From: Marivivens donghaensis
Lineage (GTDB): Bacteria > Pseudomonadota > Alphaproteobacteria > Rhodobacterales > Rhodobacteraceae
NCBI RefSeq assembly: GCF_030410045.1
Contig: NZ_JAUFRA010000001.1
Location: 1 to 64,000 of the forward strand
DNA: 64,000 bases
Reading direction: 5' to 3'
This document shows positions 26,686 to 34,542 of the stretch, one piece after another. The translations under genes and the position numbers were made by a program. Position 1 is the first letter of the stretch. Each line of letters starts with the position of its first letter. The notes below the pieces were generated by a model. It saw only the letters and a program-made list of their open reading frames with translations, made no database searches and was not told where the DNA came from.

Positions 26686-27719
26686 CAGATGACCTCAGGG
26701 ACCAATGCATAGGCCATCTGGATCGGCAAAAGCATGATCATGCGACCCGTATCCTTTATTTCGCCCGCTTCCAGACCAGCCTCAACGCCCGTGCCGATAA
26801 AGATATCAGCCCGCTGTGCACCCTTGATCGCAGAGCCAGTGTCTTGGGCAATCATCAGACGGTTCATCGAGTTTGCGCCGTGACGTTCGATCCAAACAGG
26901 TGCGCCAAGCGTCGTGTAGGCTGGATCAACAGCGATAGAGCGCATGGCCGAAATGGACCTGTTCATCGCGCCAAGAGGTCCTTTTTCAGCGGGAACCTCG
27001 GTCACGTTGCGGAAGAACACGTAGCTTTCGTTGGTCCAAAGGAGAGCGCGGCCTTCGTCTGGGTTATTGCGGACCCAATTCCGAATGACCGTCGCGCTGA
27101 CCTGATGTTCGCTATAGATGCCACGTCGGATCAGTTCCTGACCGATCGACGAATAGGGACGGCGATTGTTCCCTGCATATCCCACACGGATAACAGAACC
27201 GTCTTGGAGGCGAATACGACCTGACCCCTGAACCTGCAGAAAGAACCGATCAACGGGATCAGCGAGCCACGCAATCTCAAGCCCTTGGGACGCTAGAGCG
27301 CCGTTCTCTTCGATCTCTTGGCGGGTTAACCACGGACCAGTTGGGGGCAGGGCGCGGGGTAGGCGGTAAATCGGGTAACGAAAGGTCGCCGTTCGCTGAA
27401 GGCTGCCACGCAGTTCAGGCTCAAAATACCCCGTGAACAGCATAGGTTCGCCATCGGTGACCATAACGGGCTTAAAGAACAGCTCGAAAAATCCTCGGGC
27501 ATCGGACACGTCGTTGGACAGATTACAGAGCGTCGTCCATTCGGGATCACTCATCAGGTCGCAGGTTTCTTTGAATGCAGTAAAGGCAGCGGAATGATCA
27601 TCCTCTGCCCAACCGTTCAAGTCTGAGAAATTAAGAAGCGTGTAGGTCGTTTCGGCCATAGCCGCCCCCGAAAATAGGGTCAGACAGAACGCTATCGCGC
27701 GCCCGACCCGCCGCATCAT
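26685..27719 (-). CDS. mltA: membrane-bound lytic murein transglycosylase A
   Basis: Lytic transglycosylase of 344 residues that cleaves glycan strands with 1,6-anhydro ring formation. An N-terminal signal peptide ends near AMAETTY. The MltA domain shows TGYFEPEL, VQGSGRIRLQDG and the catalytic aspartate region in the C-terminal 3D domain, IAQDTGSAIKG and ADIFIGTG. There is no lipobox, unlike E. coli MltA, so the product is probably periplasmic rather than lipid-anchored. It overlaps the Tim44-like gene by 4 bp and the Smr gene by 1 bp. Confidence 0.94.
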   Translation of the reverse strand: MMRRVGRAIAFCLTLFSGAAMAETTYTLLNFSDLNGWAEDDHSAAFTAFKETCDLMSDPEWTTLCNLSNDVSDARGFFELFFKPVMVTDGEPMLFTGYFEPELRGSLQRTATFRYPIYRLPRALPPTGPWLTRQEIEENGALASQGLEIAWLADPVDRFFLQVQGSGRIRLQDGSVIRVGYAGNNRRPYSSIGQELIRRGIYSEHQVSATVIRNWVRNNPDEGRALLWTNESYVFFRNVTEVPAEKGPLGAMNRSISAMRSIAVDPAYTTLGAPVWIERHGANSMNRLMIAQDTGSAIKGAQRADIFIGTGVEAGLEAGEIKDTGRMIMLLPIQMAYALVPEVI

Positions 27720-28372
27720 TCACCTGTAGACACAAGGACCCAGTTCGGATCGTTGCTGCCCATAGCGCGTGCAAATGTCCAGACATCGCGCTGACGTTTG
27801 GTGCTGTTTGGCCCCCCTTCAACGATATCACCCGCTTTGTCGCGAACCGTATAGGTGTATTCGCCCGTAAAGCGGATTCCGACTTCGGCCTCTTTGGTGT
27901 CGTCGTTGAACTCAACGTCTTGCACTGCAATTTCGGAAATTCCGATAAATGTCGCTTCGACGGTCAGACCTTCTGCTTCACGCGATGCGATCACGTCAGA
28001 GAAGGCGTCGTAGATATCTTCAGAGATGAACGGGCGGATCGATGCCACATCGCCTTTTTCAAAGGCCATAAGGATCATTTCATACGCGCCACGTGCACCC
28101 TGCAGGAACTCGGAAACGGTGAAGTCTGGGTCAACACGCTTCATCGCAGCCAAAGCATCGGCAGCGGGGCTGGCTTCGGGAACGTTATCCACGATGTCAC
28201 GGTCTGGGCCGCCCTCAATCACCTCGAAACTGGGACGACGATCAGGCGCCTCGTTTCGTGTGACGGCAGGTTTTTCAAATCCCTCACGGGTCCCAAGAAC
28301 GCTGCGCAAGCGTAGGATCAGGAAAACAGCAACGCCAGCTAGGACCAGCAGCTGAATTAGGACTCCGTTCAT
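27716..28372 (-). CDS. Tim44/TimA-like membrane protein
   Basis: Single-pass membrane protein of 218 residues: membrane segment at about 4-22, a variable linker, and a C-terminal Tim44-like domain (about 80-218) with FLQGARGAYEMILMAFEKGD and VDVWTFAR-type ending (RDVWTFARAMGS). Related domains occur in mitochondrial Tim44 and the mitoribosomal protein mL45; the Caulobacter TimA homologue lies at the membrane. Its bacterial role is unsettled. It lies upstream of mltA and is divergent from fxsA. A nearby secB hints at protein export but does not prove it. Confidence 0.85.
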   Translation of the reverse strand: MNGVLIQLLVLAGVAVFLILRLRSVLGTREGFEKPAVTRNEAPDRRPSFEVIEGGPDRDIVDNVPEASPAADALAAMKRVDPDFTVSEFLQGARGAYEMILMAFEKGDVASIRPFISEDIYDAFSDVIASREAEGLTVEATFIGISEIAVQDVEFNDDTKEAEVGIRFTGEYTYTVRDKAGDIVEGGPNSTKRQRDVWTFARAMGSNDPNWVLVSTGE

Positions 28373-28474
28373 AAGAAAAACCTCTTGTTCATTGGGTGGG
28401 CATTCAAAACGCTACCCACCCGACTTATGTATGGCAGAGGCCCGGTCAAGTCCACCACGGGTCAGAAAGGACTT

Positions 28475-28951
28475 ATGATGTGGCTTTTGATACCTTTTGT
28501 TGCTGTTCCGATGATCGAGATCGCGCTTTTCATCTCTGTTGGCGGGGCAATCGGGCTTGCTTGGACGCTTCTCATCGTGCTGACGACCGCCGTCATCGGT
28601 GCGAATTTGGTGCGGAGCGAGGGCGCAAAGGAACTAGGTAAACTACGACAGAGCTTTAGCAGCCTGAGCGACCCGTCAGAGTCCTTAGCCAGTGGTGCAA
28701 TGATCCTGTTCGCGGGGGCGCTGCTGCTGACACCTGGATTTTTCACAGACACCGTTGGGTTCTTACTGCTCATTCCGCAGGTGCGGAGCCGCGTTTTTCA
28801 GTATCTGCGAACCAAGGTGAACGTTCAGAAGTTCCAATTCGGTGAGCCGCCGCGCCAACAGCAACGGTATGACGATGTGATCGACGGCGACTTTGAACCT
28901 GTTGATCCAGACAAACATCCGACCCATCCATCGGGATGGACACGTCATTAA
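28475..28951 (+). CDS. fxsA: FxsA family membrane protein
   Basis: Small inner-membrane protein of 158 residues with about four hydrophobic segments, beginning MMWLLIPFVAVPMIEIALF and including LTPGFFTDTVGFLLLIP, the FxsA signature. In E. coli, FxsA overproduction relieves F-plasmid exclusion of phage T7; normal function is unknown. Starts at 28475 and 28478 are adjacent; GAAAGGAC upstream fits either. The frame is open from 28385 but without a comparable site. It is divergent from the Tim44-like gene and precedes secB. Confidence 0.88.
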   Translation: MMWLLIPFVAVPMIEIALFISVGGAIGLAWTLLIVLTTAVIGANLVRSEGAKELGKLRQSFSSLSDPSESLASGAMILFAGALLLTPGFFTDTVGFLLLIPQVRSRVFQYLRTKVNVQKFQFGEPPRQQQRYDDVIDGDFEPVDPDKHPTHPSGWTRH

Positions 28952-29025
28952 CCAGCCCATGAGCATTGAGGGTCTTGGAAAGGCCTGATAGACAATCCCC
29001 GACCTTTTAAATGTGGAGTTGCCCG

Positions 29026-29523
29026 ATGGCCGAGACCCAGACCCCCGAAGCGGCGCAGCAGCCGCAAATCAAGAACCGCATCATCGCACAATTCGTGCGT
29101 GACATGTCGTTCGAAAACATCCTCGCTCAGAAGGGCGTAAAGGGTGATCCACAGCCAGAAATGGGTGTGAAGGTTAGCCTTGATGCTCGTAAACGTGCAG
29201 ACAACCAGTACGAAGTCATCACGAAACTCACCGTTTCGTCGAACACCAAAGCCGACAAAGAGCCGCTGTTCCTTCTCGAGCTGGAATATTCTGGTGTGTT
29301 CCACATCGAAGGCGTGCCAGAAGACCAAATGCACCCCTACCTGATGATCGAATGCCCGCGTCTGACCTTCCCATTTATTCGCCGCATCGTATCTGACGTC
29401 ACCCGTGACGGTGGTTTCCCGCCAGTGAACCTCGACACGATCGATTTCGTTGCGATCTACCGTGGTGAAATTGCACGCCGCGTTCAGGCTCAGCAGGCCG
29501 AAGCGTCTGCACAGCCTAACTAA
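29026..29523 (+). CDS. secB: protein-export chaperone SecB
   Basis: Tetrameric cytoplasmic chaperone of 165 residues that holds precursor proteins unfolded and delivers them to SecA. Conserved parts include IAQFVRDMSFEN, VKVSLDARKR, LELEYSGVFHIEG and CPRLTFPFIRRIVSDVTRDGG (split: CPRLTFPF, then VSDVTRDGG), with a Gln/Ala-rich acidic tail. ATG 29026 gives the normal N-terminus. Its last 8 bases overlap the 3' end of the convergent dnaQ gene. Confidence 0.97.
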   Translation: MAETQTPEAAQQPQIKNRIIAQFVRDMSFENILAQKGVKGDPQPEMGVKVSLDARKRADNQYEVITKLTVSSNTKADKEPLFLLELEYSGVFHIEGVPEDQMHPYLMIECPRLTFPFIRRIVSDVTRDGGFPPVNLDTIDFVAIYRGEIARRVQAQQAEASAQPN

Positions 29524-30253
29524 GCTTTTTCCAAAGCGCGCCGTCGCCCATCTTACCGATAAATTCGGCGTGGGCGGCGGCTTCCTCTTCGGTGATCCGC
29601 GAGGGCAGGGGCGTAGACCGCGGTTTTGGCCGCCAGTCGTCCACTTCCGCAACATTTGTTCTGCTCGACGATTGCGATGACGTTGCCAAAGCAAAGTCAG
29701 GCTGACGGCCCCCGATCAGTTCGAGATACACATCCGCCAAAATTTCAGAGTCGAGCAACGCGCCGTGGAGCGTGCGGTTCGAGTTGTCGATGCCAAACCG
29801 ACGGCACAGCGCATCAAGCGAGGCGGGTGAGCCTGGGAATTTCTTGCGAGCAATCGCTAGCGTATCCAAAGCCTGATCGTTCGGGATCAACGGCAAGCCC
29901 ATCCAGCCCAGCTCTGCGTTCAAGAATTTCATGTCAAAGCCGGCGTTATGAATGACCAGTTTTGAGTCCTGAATGAAGTCGAGGAACTTCTGGCCGATCT
30001 CGGCAAACAAGGGTTTGTCACGCAGCTTAACCTGCCCCGGCTGCGCCTCTTGCGGCGGTTCAAGAAGGTCAGGACCGATGCCGTGGATCTTGAACGCGTC
30101 CATAGGCATGGACCGTTCGGGATTGATGTAAACATGAAACGTTTTGCCTGTTGGCATGTGGTTCAACAGTTCGAGACACCCGATTTCAACAATGCGATCC
30201 CCACTGTGGGGTTCAAATCCTGTGGTCTCTGTATCGAGAACGATCTCACGCAT
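29516..30253 (-). CDS. dnaQ: DNA polymerase III epsilon subunit
   Basis: Proofreading 3'-5' exonuclease of the replicative polymerase, 245 residues. The three exonuclease motifs are visible: DTETTG at 7-12 (Exo I), VIHNAGFDMKFLN (Exo II) and LHGALLDSEILADVY (Exo III). A C-terminal tail from about residue 190 should bind the alpha subunit. It is the last gene of the run maf-aroE-coaE-dnaQ, each overlapping the next. The 8-bp 3' overlap with convergent secB leaves no room for a terminator between them. Confidence 0.97.
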   Translation of the reverse strand: MREIVLDTETTGFEPHSGDRIVEIGCLELLNHMPTGKTFHVYINPERSMPMDAFKIHGIGPDLLEPPQEAQPGQVKLRDKPLFAEIGQKFLDFIQDSKLVIHNAGFDMKFLNAELGWMGLPLIPNDQALDTLAIARKKFPGSPASLDALCRRFGIDNSNRTLHGALLDSEILADVYLELIGGRQPDFALATSSQSSSRTNVAEVDDWRPKPRSTPLPSRITEEEAAAHAEFIGKMGDGALWKKLS

Positions 30254-30839
30254 GGGACTGCCTTGTTTTCAACTCTGCAATCAGGTTTCGCACGGCGGCA
30301 CGGGTCGCGTCCAGCGTCAGCGTCTCAATGACGTGATCTGCGCGTGCGCGTTTTTCGGCGTCGGGCATTTGCCGCGATAGGATCATCTGGAACTGTTCAG
30401 GCGACATCGTTCCACGATCCAAAACGCGTTTGGCCTGAACCTCTGACGGGCAGGTCACGACCAACACGGAGTCGAGCCACGTATCAGCACCTGTTTCGAA
30501 CAAAAGCGGGATGTCAAAAACGACGAGTTCAGCCTTATTAGTATCTAAAAACTCTGCTCTGTCCGCCGCAACGAGCGGATGAACAATGGCTTCAAGTTTC
30601 GGCAATACCCCCACATCATTCGCGATGATCTGCTTGAGTTGATCGCGATCAACAGCCCCATCCACGATGGCATCTGGGAACTCTTGTTCAATCGGCAGAA
30701 CAGCTGCACTACCTTTCGCGTAGAGCTTATGAACCGTGGCGTCTGCGTCCCAAACGGGCACGCCTTCGTCGCGGAACATGGCGGCCGTCGTGGATTTGCC
30801 CATCCCGATTGATCCGGTCAGGCCAAGCTTCCACGTCAT
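30246..30839 (-). CDS. coaE: dephospho-CoA kinase
   Basis: Last step of coenzyme A synthesis, phosphorylating the 3'-hydroxyl of dephospho-CoA. The 197 residues include Walker A GSIGMGKST at 9-17, the substrate-binding WDADATVHKLYA, and the lid-proximal IPLLFETGAD. It overlaps aroE by 4 bp and dnaQ by 8 bp. Confidence 0.97.
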   Translation of the reverse strand: MTWKLGLTGSIGMGKSTTAAMFRDEGVPVWDADATVHKLYAKGSAAVLPIEQEFPDAIVDGAVDRDQLKQIIANDVGVLPKLEAIVHPLVAADRAEFLDTNKAELVVFDIPLLFETGADTWLDSVLVVTCPSEVQAKRVLDRGTMSPEQFQMILSRQMPDAEKRARADHVIETLTLDATRAAVRNLIAELKTRQSHA

Positions 30840-31666
30840 GCCAAAATCACACGTCGCGTTTCGTCGTCCACGTCAGGACGATGACCGAACCAGCGTTCAA
30901 ATCCTGGAACCGCCTGATGAAGCAACATTCCGAGGCCATCGACGGTATGACAGCCAGCCTTTTCGGCCTCATTGAGGAGCGTGGTCCGCAGGGGAGTGTA
31001 AACAATGTCCGCGACAATTGTTTTTGGCTTCAGCCCATCAAGGTTCACTTTGAACTCTGGGCCGCCCGTCATGCCCAGCGACGTCGTATTCACCACGGTC
31101 GACGCCGAACCAAGGGTCGCAGCAACCTGCACCCACTCGATGACTTTAATCTTTGCCCCGAAATCGTTTTTCAACGCTTCGGCATTCGTCCGCGTGCGGT
31201 TCGCGAGTAGGATTTCAGGAACGCCACTGTCCAAAAGCGCAGTGATCACAGCGCGAGCAGCTCCACCGGCACCTAAAACAAGCGCAGGACCTGCATCAGG
31301 TTGCCAATCTGGGGCACCTTGCCAGATGGAAGCCGTGAAACCGTATCCATCTGTATTGTCGGCGTAGATCTTACCATCACGGAAGGTCAGCGTGTTTGCG
31401 GCGCCGATCATTGACGCACGATCAGTCACAACATCAGCAATCTCGATCGCGCGGATCTTATGCGGGATCGTTACGTTGCAGCCAACAAATCCGAGCTTGT
31501 GCATATTGCGAACAGCAACTTCGAAATCGGCAGCTTCGACGTGCATCGGAACATAATGACCCGCGATACCGTATTTTTTTAGCCAATACCCATGCAGGAT
31601 TGGAGACCGCGAGTGCGAAATAGGGCAGCCGATAACACCAGCTAGGGGGATCTTAACGTCGCTCAT
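30836..31666 (-). CDS. aroE: shikimate dehydrogenase
   Basis: Reduces 3-dehydroshikimate with NADPH in aromatic amino acid synthesis. The 276 residues show the substrate-binding SHSRSPILHG near residue 17, the catalytic lysine in NVTIPHKI, the NADP loop LGAGGAARAV, and NRTRTNAEAL for NADP selectivity. It overlaps maf and coaE by 4 bp each. Confidence 0.97.
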   Translation of the reverse strand: MSDVKIPLAGVIGCPISHSRSPILHGYWLKKYGIAGHYVPMHVEAADFEVAVRNMHKLGFVGCNVTIPHKIRAIEIADVVTDRASMIGAANTLTFRDGKIYADNTDGYGFTASIWQGAPDWQPDAGPALVLGAGGAARAVITALLDSGVPEILLANRTRTNAEALKNDFGAKIKVIEWVQVAATLGSASTVVNTTSLGMTGGPEFKVNLDGLKPKTIVADIVYTPLRTTLLNEAEKAGCHTVDGLGMLLHQAVPGFERWFGHRPDVDDETRRVILA

Positions 31667-32262
31667 GCGGGTAGTGCTCCTCGGACGGTCAAATAGTTTA
31701 GGAGCTCGATCATCGGGAGACCGAGCACGTTGAAATAATCACCTTCAATGCGCGACATCAATCGCACGCCTTCTTCTTCTAACTTATATCCACCGACTGA
31801 CCAGCGGACGGACTCCCAATTGCGATCAACGTAATCGCGCAGAAAGTCGTCAGAAAACTCACGCATCGTTAAACGCACCACACCGACGTGCCGCCAAAGG
31901 GGTTCACCATCTTTATAGATGACCGCAGCGGAAAGCAGACGGTGCGTTTTGCCGCGTAGGGTGGTTAGTTGGTCAAGGCACTCGGACGGATCTGCAGGTT
32001 TTGACATCACCGAGCCATCTAAATCCAAGACCTGATCACAGCCAATCACCAATGCCCCGTTGGCCTTTAGGCTCACCTTTCGGGCTTTAGCTTCGGCAAG
32101 GAAATCTGCAATATCGCGAGGCGATGCTTCTTCTGCTTCTAACGAGGCGCGGATCATCTCTTCGTCGACACGGGGCTTTTCCGTTGTGAAAGGAACCCCT
32201 GCGTTGCGCAGCAGGGTTGCCCGAATTTCAGAGCTGGATGCGAGGATGATAGGGTCAGCCAT
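31663..32262 (-). CDS. maf: Maf-like nucleotide pyrophosphatase
   Basis: House-cleaning pyrophosphatase of 199 residues that hydrolyses non-canonical nucleoside triphosphates. Conserved features are ILASSSEIRATLLRNAG (N-terminal phosphate loop), CDQVLDLDG and the C-terminal GGYKLEEEGVRLMSRIEGDYFNVLGLP region (GYKLEEEG, then GDYFNVLGLP). Which Maf subfamily substrate applies is not clear. Its start codon abuts a perfect DnaA box at 32262-32270, so the gene marks the left border of the candidate origin. Confidence 0.95.
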   Translation of the reverse strand: MADPIILASSSEIRATLLRNAGVPFTTEKPRVDEEMIRASLEAEEASPRDIADFLAEAKARKVSLKANGALVIGCDQVLDLDGSVMSKPADPSECLDQLTTLRGKTHRLLSAAVIYKDGEPLWRHVGVVRLTMREFSDDFLRDYVDRNWESVRWSVGGYKLEEEGVRLMSRIEGDYFNVLGLPMIELLNYLTVRGALPA

Positions 32263-32270
32263 GTGGATAA
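32262..32270 (-). promoter_or_regulatory. DnaA box (perfect)
   Basis: TGTGGATAA, the reverse complement of consensus TTATCCACA, immediately upstream of the maf start codon. Confidence 0.75.
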
Positions 32271-32362
32271 AACCGCGGATAAACCGATGAGAGTTTGGGT
32301 GTTCTTTGGGGAGTTCTTAGGGCTTGACGGCGCTGGGGGCAAATAGCCTGTCATTCATTCCC

Positions 32363-32458
32363 GATTCCAGCACAGTTCACCAAGATGGGGATAGGATAAC
32401 TTTGCCATGTGAAACGCAGAGCAAGAATCGACAAAGGACTCCGTCAGCTCCAAGAGTC
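32363..32458. promoter_or_regulatory. cluster of four GANTC (CcrM-type) sites
   Basis: GATTC at 32363-32367, GAATC at 32425-32429, GACTC at 32437-32441 and GAGTC at 32454-32458. Chance predicts about one GANTC per 256 positions. CcrM methylates this sequence in alphaproteobacteria, and clusters near origins are known. Methylation here is inferred. Confidence 0.6.
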
Positions 32459-32476
32459 AATTTGGCGCATGATGCG

Positions 32477-32501
32477 TTAAACTCTTATTAAACATGGTTA
32501 A
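32477..32501. promoter_or_regulatory. CtrA-like TTAA repeats
   Basis: TTAA occurs at 32477-32480, 32488-32491 and 32498-32501. The first pair has exactly seven bases between (TTAA-N7-TTAA, the CtrA full site); the second pair has six. CtrA blocks origin firing in Caulobacter by binding such sites. A role here is hypothetical because the region is AT-rich. Confidence 0.45.
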
Positions 32502-32506
32502 TTTTT

Positions 32507-32515
32507 ATATCCACA
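32507..32515 (+). promoter_or_regulatory. DnaA box (one mismatch)
   Basis: ATATCCACA differs from TTATCCACA at the first base only. It adjoins the TTAA repeats. Confidence 0.5.
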
Positions 32516-32547
32516 GATGAATTCAACCTTGTGGATGCCTGTGAGTA

Positions 32548-32556
32548 TCTGGATAA
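32548..32556 (-). promoter_or_regulatory. DnaA box (one mismatch)
   Basis: TCTGGATAA differs from TGTGGATAA at one base. Confidence 0.45.
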
Positions 32557-32583
32557 ACTTGGGGAAAATTGCGAATAGCTGTG

Positions 32584-32592
32584 TTATCCACA
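32584..32592 (+). promoter_or_regulatory. DnaA box (perfect)
   Basis: TTATCCACA, followed by an AT-rich stretch that runs to the hemJ ribosome binding site. Confidence 0.75.
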
Positions 32593-32660
32593 GTACAACA
32601 ATCAAAATCCTTTCTTCTTTCTTTATTTATTTAAGTAAGAAGACCTAAGAGAGGCAAAGA

Positions 32661-33137
32661 ATGATCGATTGGATTCAAGACGCTCTAAGCGCGTCCTATT
32701 TTTGGACAAAGAGCCTGCACATCGTTTCGGTCATGTCGTGGATGGCTGGGTTGTTCTATCTTCCACGTTTGTATGTCTATCACGTTGAGGGCCTGAAAAA
32801 GCAGGGCGTCGAAGCAGATAGCGATATGGACAAGCTATTCCAGCATCAGGAGCGGCTTTTGCTGAGAGCGATTATGAACCCTGCAATGATCGCCACATGG
32901 ATTTTTGGTCTAATGTTAGTTTTCACGCCCGGAGTTGTGGGGTGGAACATGGTTTGGCCTTACACCAAAGGTGCATCGATCATTGCTATGACATGGTTCC
33001 ATCACTGGCTTGGCTATCGTCGCAAGGACTTCATGAATGGAAAAAACACACTGACAGGGCGCCAGTATCGTTTGATGAACGAGGTTCCGACCGTTTTGAT
33101 GTTGATCATCGTCTTTTCGGTCATCTTTAAATTCTAA
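32661..33137 (+). CDS. hemJ: protoporphyrinogen IX oxidase HemJ
   Basis: Membrane enzyme of 158 residues that oxidises protoporphyrinogen IX to protoporphyrin IX in the penultimate step of heme synthesis. Four hydrophobic segments are visible. The conserved heme-ligand histidine is in KSLHIVSVMSWMAGLFYLPR, with further family sequence RRLLLRAIMNPAM-type (ERLLLRAIMNPAM) and MTWFHHWLGYRRKD. ATG 32661 follows GAGAGGCAAAGA. It borders the putative origin and is followed by rho. Confidence 0.95.
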   Translation: MIDWIQDALSASYFWTKSLHIVSVMSWMAGLFYLPRLYVYHVEGLKKQGVEADSDMDKLFQHQERLLLRAIMNPAMIATWIFGLMLVFTPGVVGWNMVWPYTKGASIIAMTWFHHWLGYRRKDFMNGKNTLTGRQYRLMNEVPTVLMLIIVFSVIFKF

Positions 33138-33248
33138 ATTTGACTCCAACGCGGTCCTGCGCGTAATAGAAGGGCCCTTTCGTCCGAAGGGGACTCTGTC
33201 TGTAAAATTTACCAATATGCCGGCCGGATGGCCGCGAAAGGGTTTGTC

Positions 33249-34520
33249 ATGTCGCAAGACCGCCTGAACCTTGCCGATCTCAAGGCGAAAAGCCCCAAAG
33301 ACCTGCTTTCTGTTGCTGAAGAGCTGGAAATCGAAAATGCATCGACCATGCGCAAGGGCGATATGATGTTCTCGATCCTGCGTGAACGCGCAGATGAGGG
33401 CTGGATCATCGGTGGCGATGGCGTGTTGGAAGTTTTGCAGGACGGTTTCGGGTTCTTGCGTTCGCCAGAGGCAAACTATCTGCCCGGTCCTGACGATATT
33501 TACGTCTCTCCTGACATGATCCGCCAGTTTTCGCTACGTACAGGCGATACCGTTGAGGGCGTGATCAAGGAGCCGAACGACAACGAACGCTATTTTGCGC
33601 TAACCAGCGTTGAAAAGATCAACTTTGAAGACCCTGAAAAGGCGCGTCACAAAGTTGCATTCGACAACCTGACCCCGCTTTATCCCGATGAACGCCTGAA
33701 AATGGAGATCGAAGATCCGACCGTTAAGGATCGTTCGGCCCGTATCATCGACCTCGTTGCGCCGATTGGTAAAGGTCAGCGTTCGCTAATCGTGGCTCCA
33801 CCGCGTACTGGTAAGACGGTATTGCTGCAAAATATCGCCCACAGCATCGAAAAGAACCACCCTGAGTGCTATCTTATCGTACTGCTGATCGATGAACGCC
33901 CCGAAGAAGTTACCGATATGCAGCGCTCTGTGCGCGGCGAGGTGGTGTCGTCAACTTTCGACGAACCCGCATCCCGTCACGTTGCTGTGTCCGAGATGGT
34001 CATTGAGAAGGCGAAACGCCTCGTGGAACACAAACGTGACGTTGTGATCCTGCTAGACTCGATCACGCGTCTTGGCCGTGCGTTCAACACGACCGTTCCG
34101 TCGTCGGGTAAGGTTCTGACGGGTGGTGTGGACGCAAACGCACTGCAACGCCCGAAACGCTTCTTCGGTGCGGCTCGTAACATCGAAGAGGGTGGTTCGT
34201 TGACCATCATCGCGACCGCGCTGATCGATACAGGCTCGCGTATGGACGAGGTTATCTTTGAAGAATTCAAAGGTACGGGTAACTCTGAGATCGTTCTGGA
34301 TCGTAAGGTTGCTGATAAGCGCGTCTTCCCAGCGATGGATATCCTCAAGTCTGGTACCCGTAAGGAAGATCTGCTCGTGGATAAGGTCGATCTGCAGAAA
34401 ACTTATGTTCTGCGTCGTATCCTCAACCCGATGGGCACGACCGATGCGATTGAATTCCTGATCGGTAAGCTGAAACAAACCAAATCGAACGCTGACTTCT
34501 TCGATTCAATGAATAGCTAA
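33249..34520 (+). CDS. rho: transcription termination factor Rho
   Basis: Hexameric RNA helicase of 423 residues that ends transcription at C-rich unstructured RNA. The N-terminal RNA-binding domain includes DGFGFLRSPEANYLPGPDDIYVS (split: DGFGFLRSPE, GPDDIYVS). Walker A is APPRTGKTVLLQN, Walker B is VVILLDSITRLGRAFN, and the Q and R loops include GKVLTGGVD and GSLTIIATAL. ATG 33249 follows GAAAGGG; the upstream frame from 33228 adds a non-conserved leader. It lies between hemJ and mnmE, an origin-proximal order in Rhodobacterales. Confidence 0.98.
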   Translation: MSQDRLNLADLKAKSPKDLLSVAEELEIENASTMRKGDMMFSILRERADEGWIIGGDGVLEVLQDGFGFLRSPEANYLPGPDDIYVSPDMIRQFSLRTGDTVEGVIKEPNDNERYFALTSVEKINFEDPEKARHKVAFDNLTPLYPDERLKMEIEDPTVKDRSARIIDLVAPIGKGQRSLIVAPPRTGKTVLLQNIAHSIEKNHPECYLIVLLIDERPEEVTDMQRSVRGEVVSSTFDEPASRHVAVSEMVIEKAKRLVEHKRDVVILLDSITRLGRAFNTTVPSSGKVLTGGVDANALQRPKRFFGAARNIEEGGSLTIIATALIDTGSRMDEVIFEEFKGTGNSEIVLDRKVADKRVFPAMDILKSGTRKEDLLVDKVDLQKTYVLRRILNPMGTTDAIEFLIGKLKQTKSNADFFDSMNS

Positions 34521-34542
34521 TCCCCACAAGGAGGATTTGGTT

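Larger units (their letters stand above)
32263..32660. other. putative chromosomal replication origin (oriC)
   Basis: This is the only gene-free stretch above 300 bp in the window (398 bp). It contains perfect DnaA boxes at 32262-32270 and 32584-32592 and single-mismatch boxes at 32507-32515 and 32548-32556. It also contains four GANTC sites within about 96 bp, TTAA repeats at 32477-32501 and AT-rich tracts at 32477-32510 and 32605-32640 suited to unwinding. The flanks fit: maf-aroE-coaE-dnaQ on one side, hemJ-rho-mnmE-mnmG-rsmG-parAB with parS on the other. Motifs are seen directly; origin function is inferred. Confidence 0.72.

Noticed and set aside
32406..32416. ATGTGAAAC half-site in the candidate origin
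   Set aside because: Only half of the parS palindrome is present.
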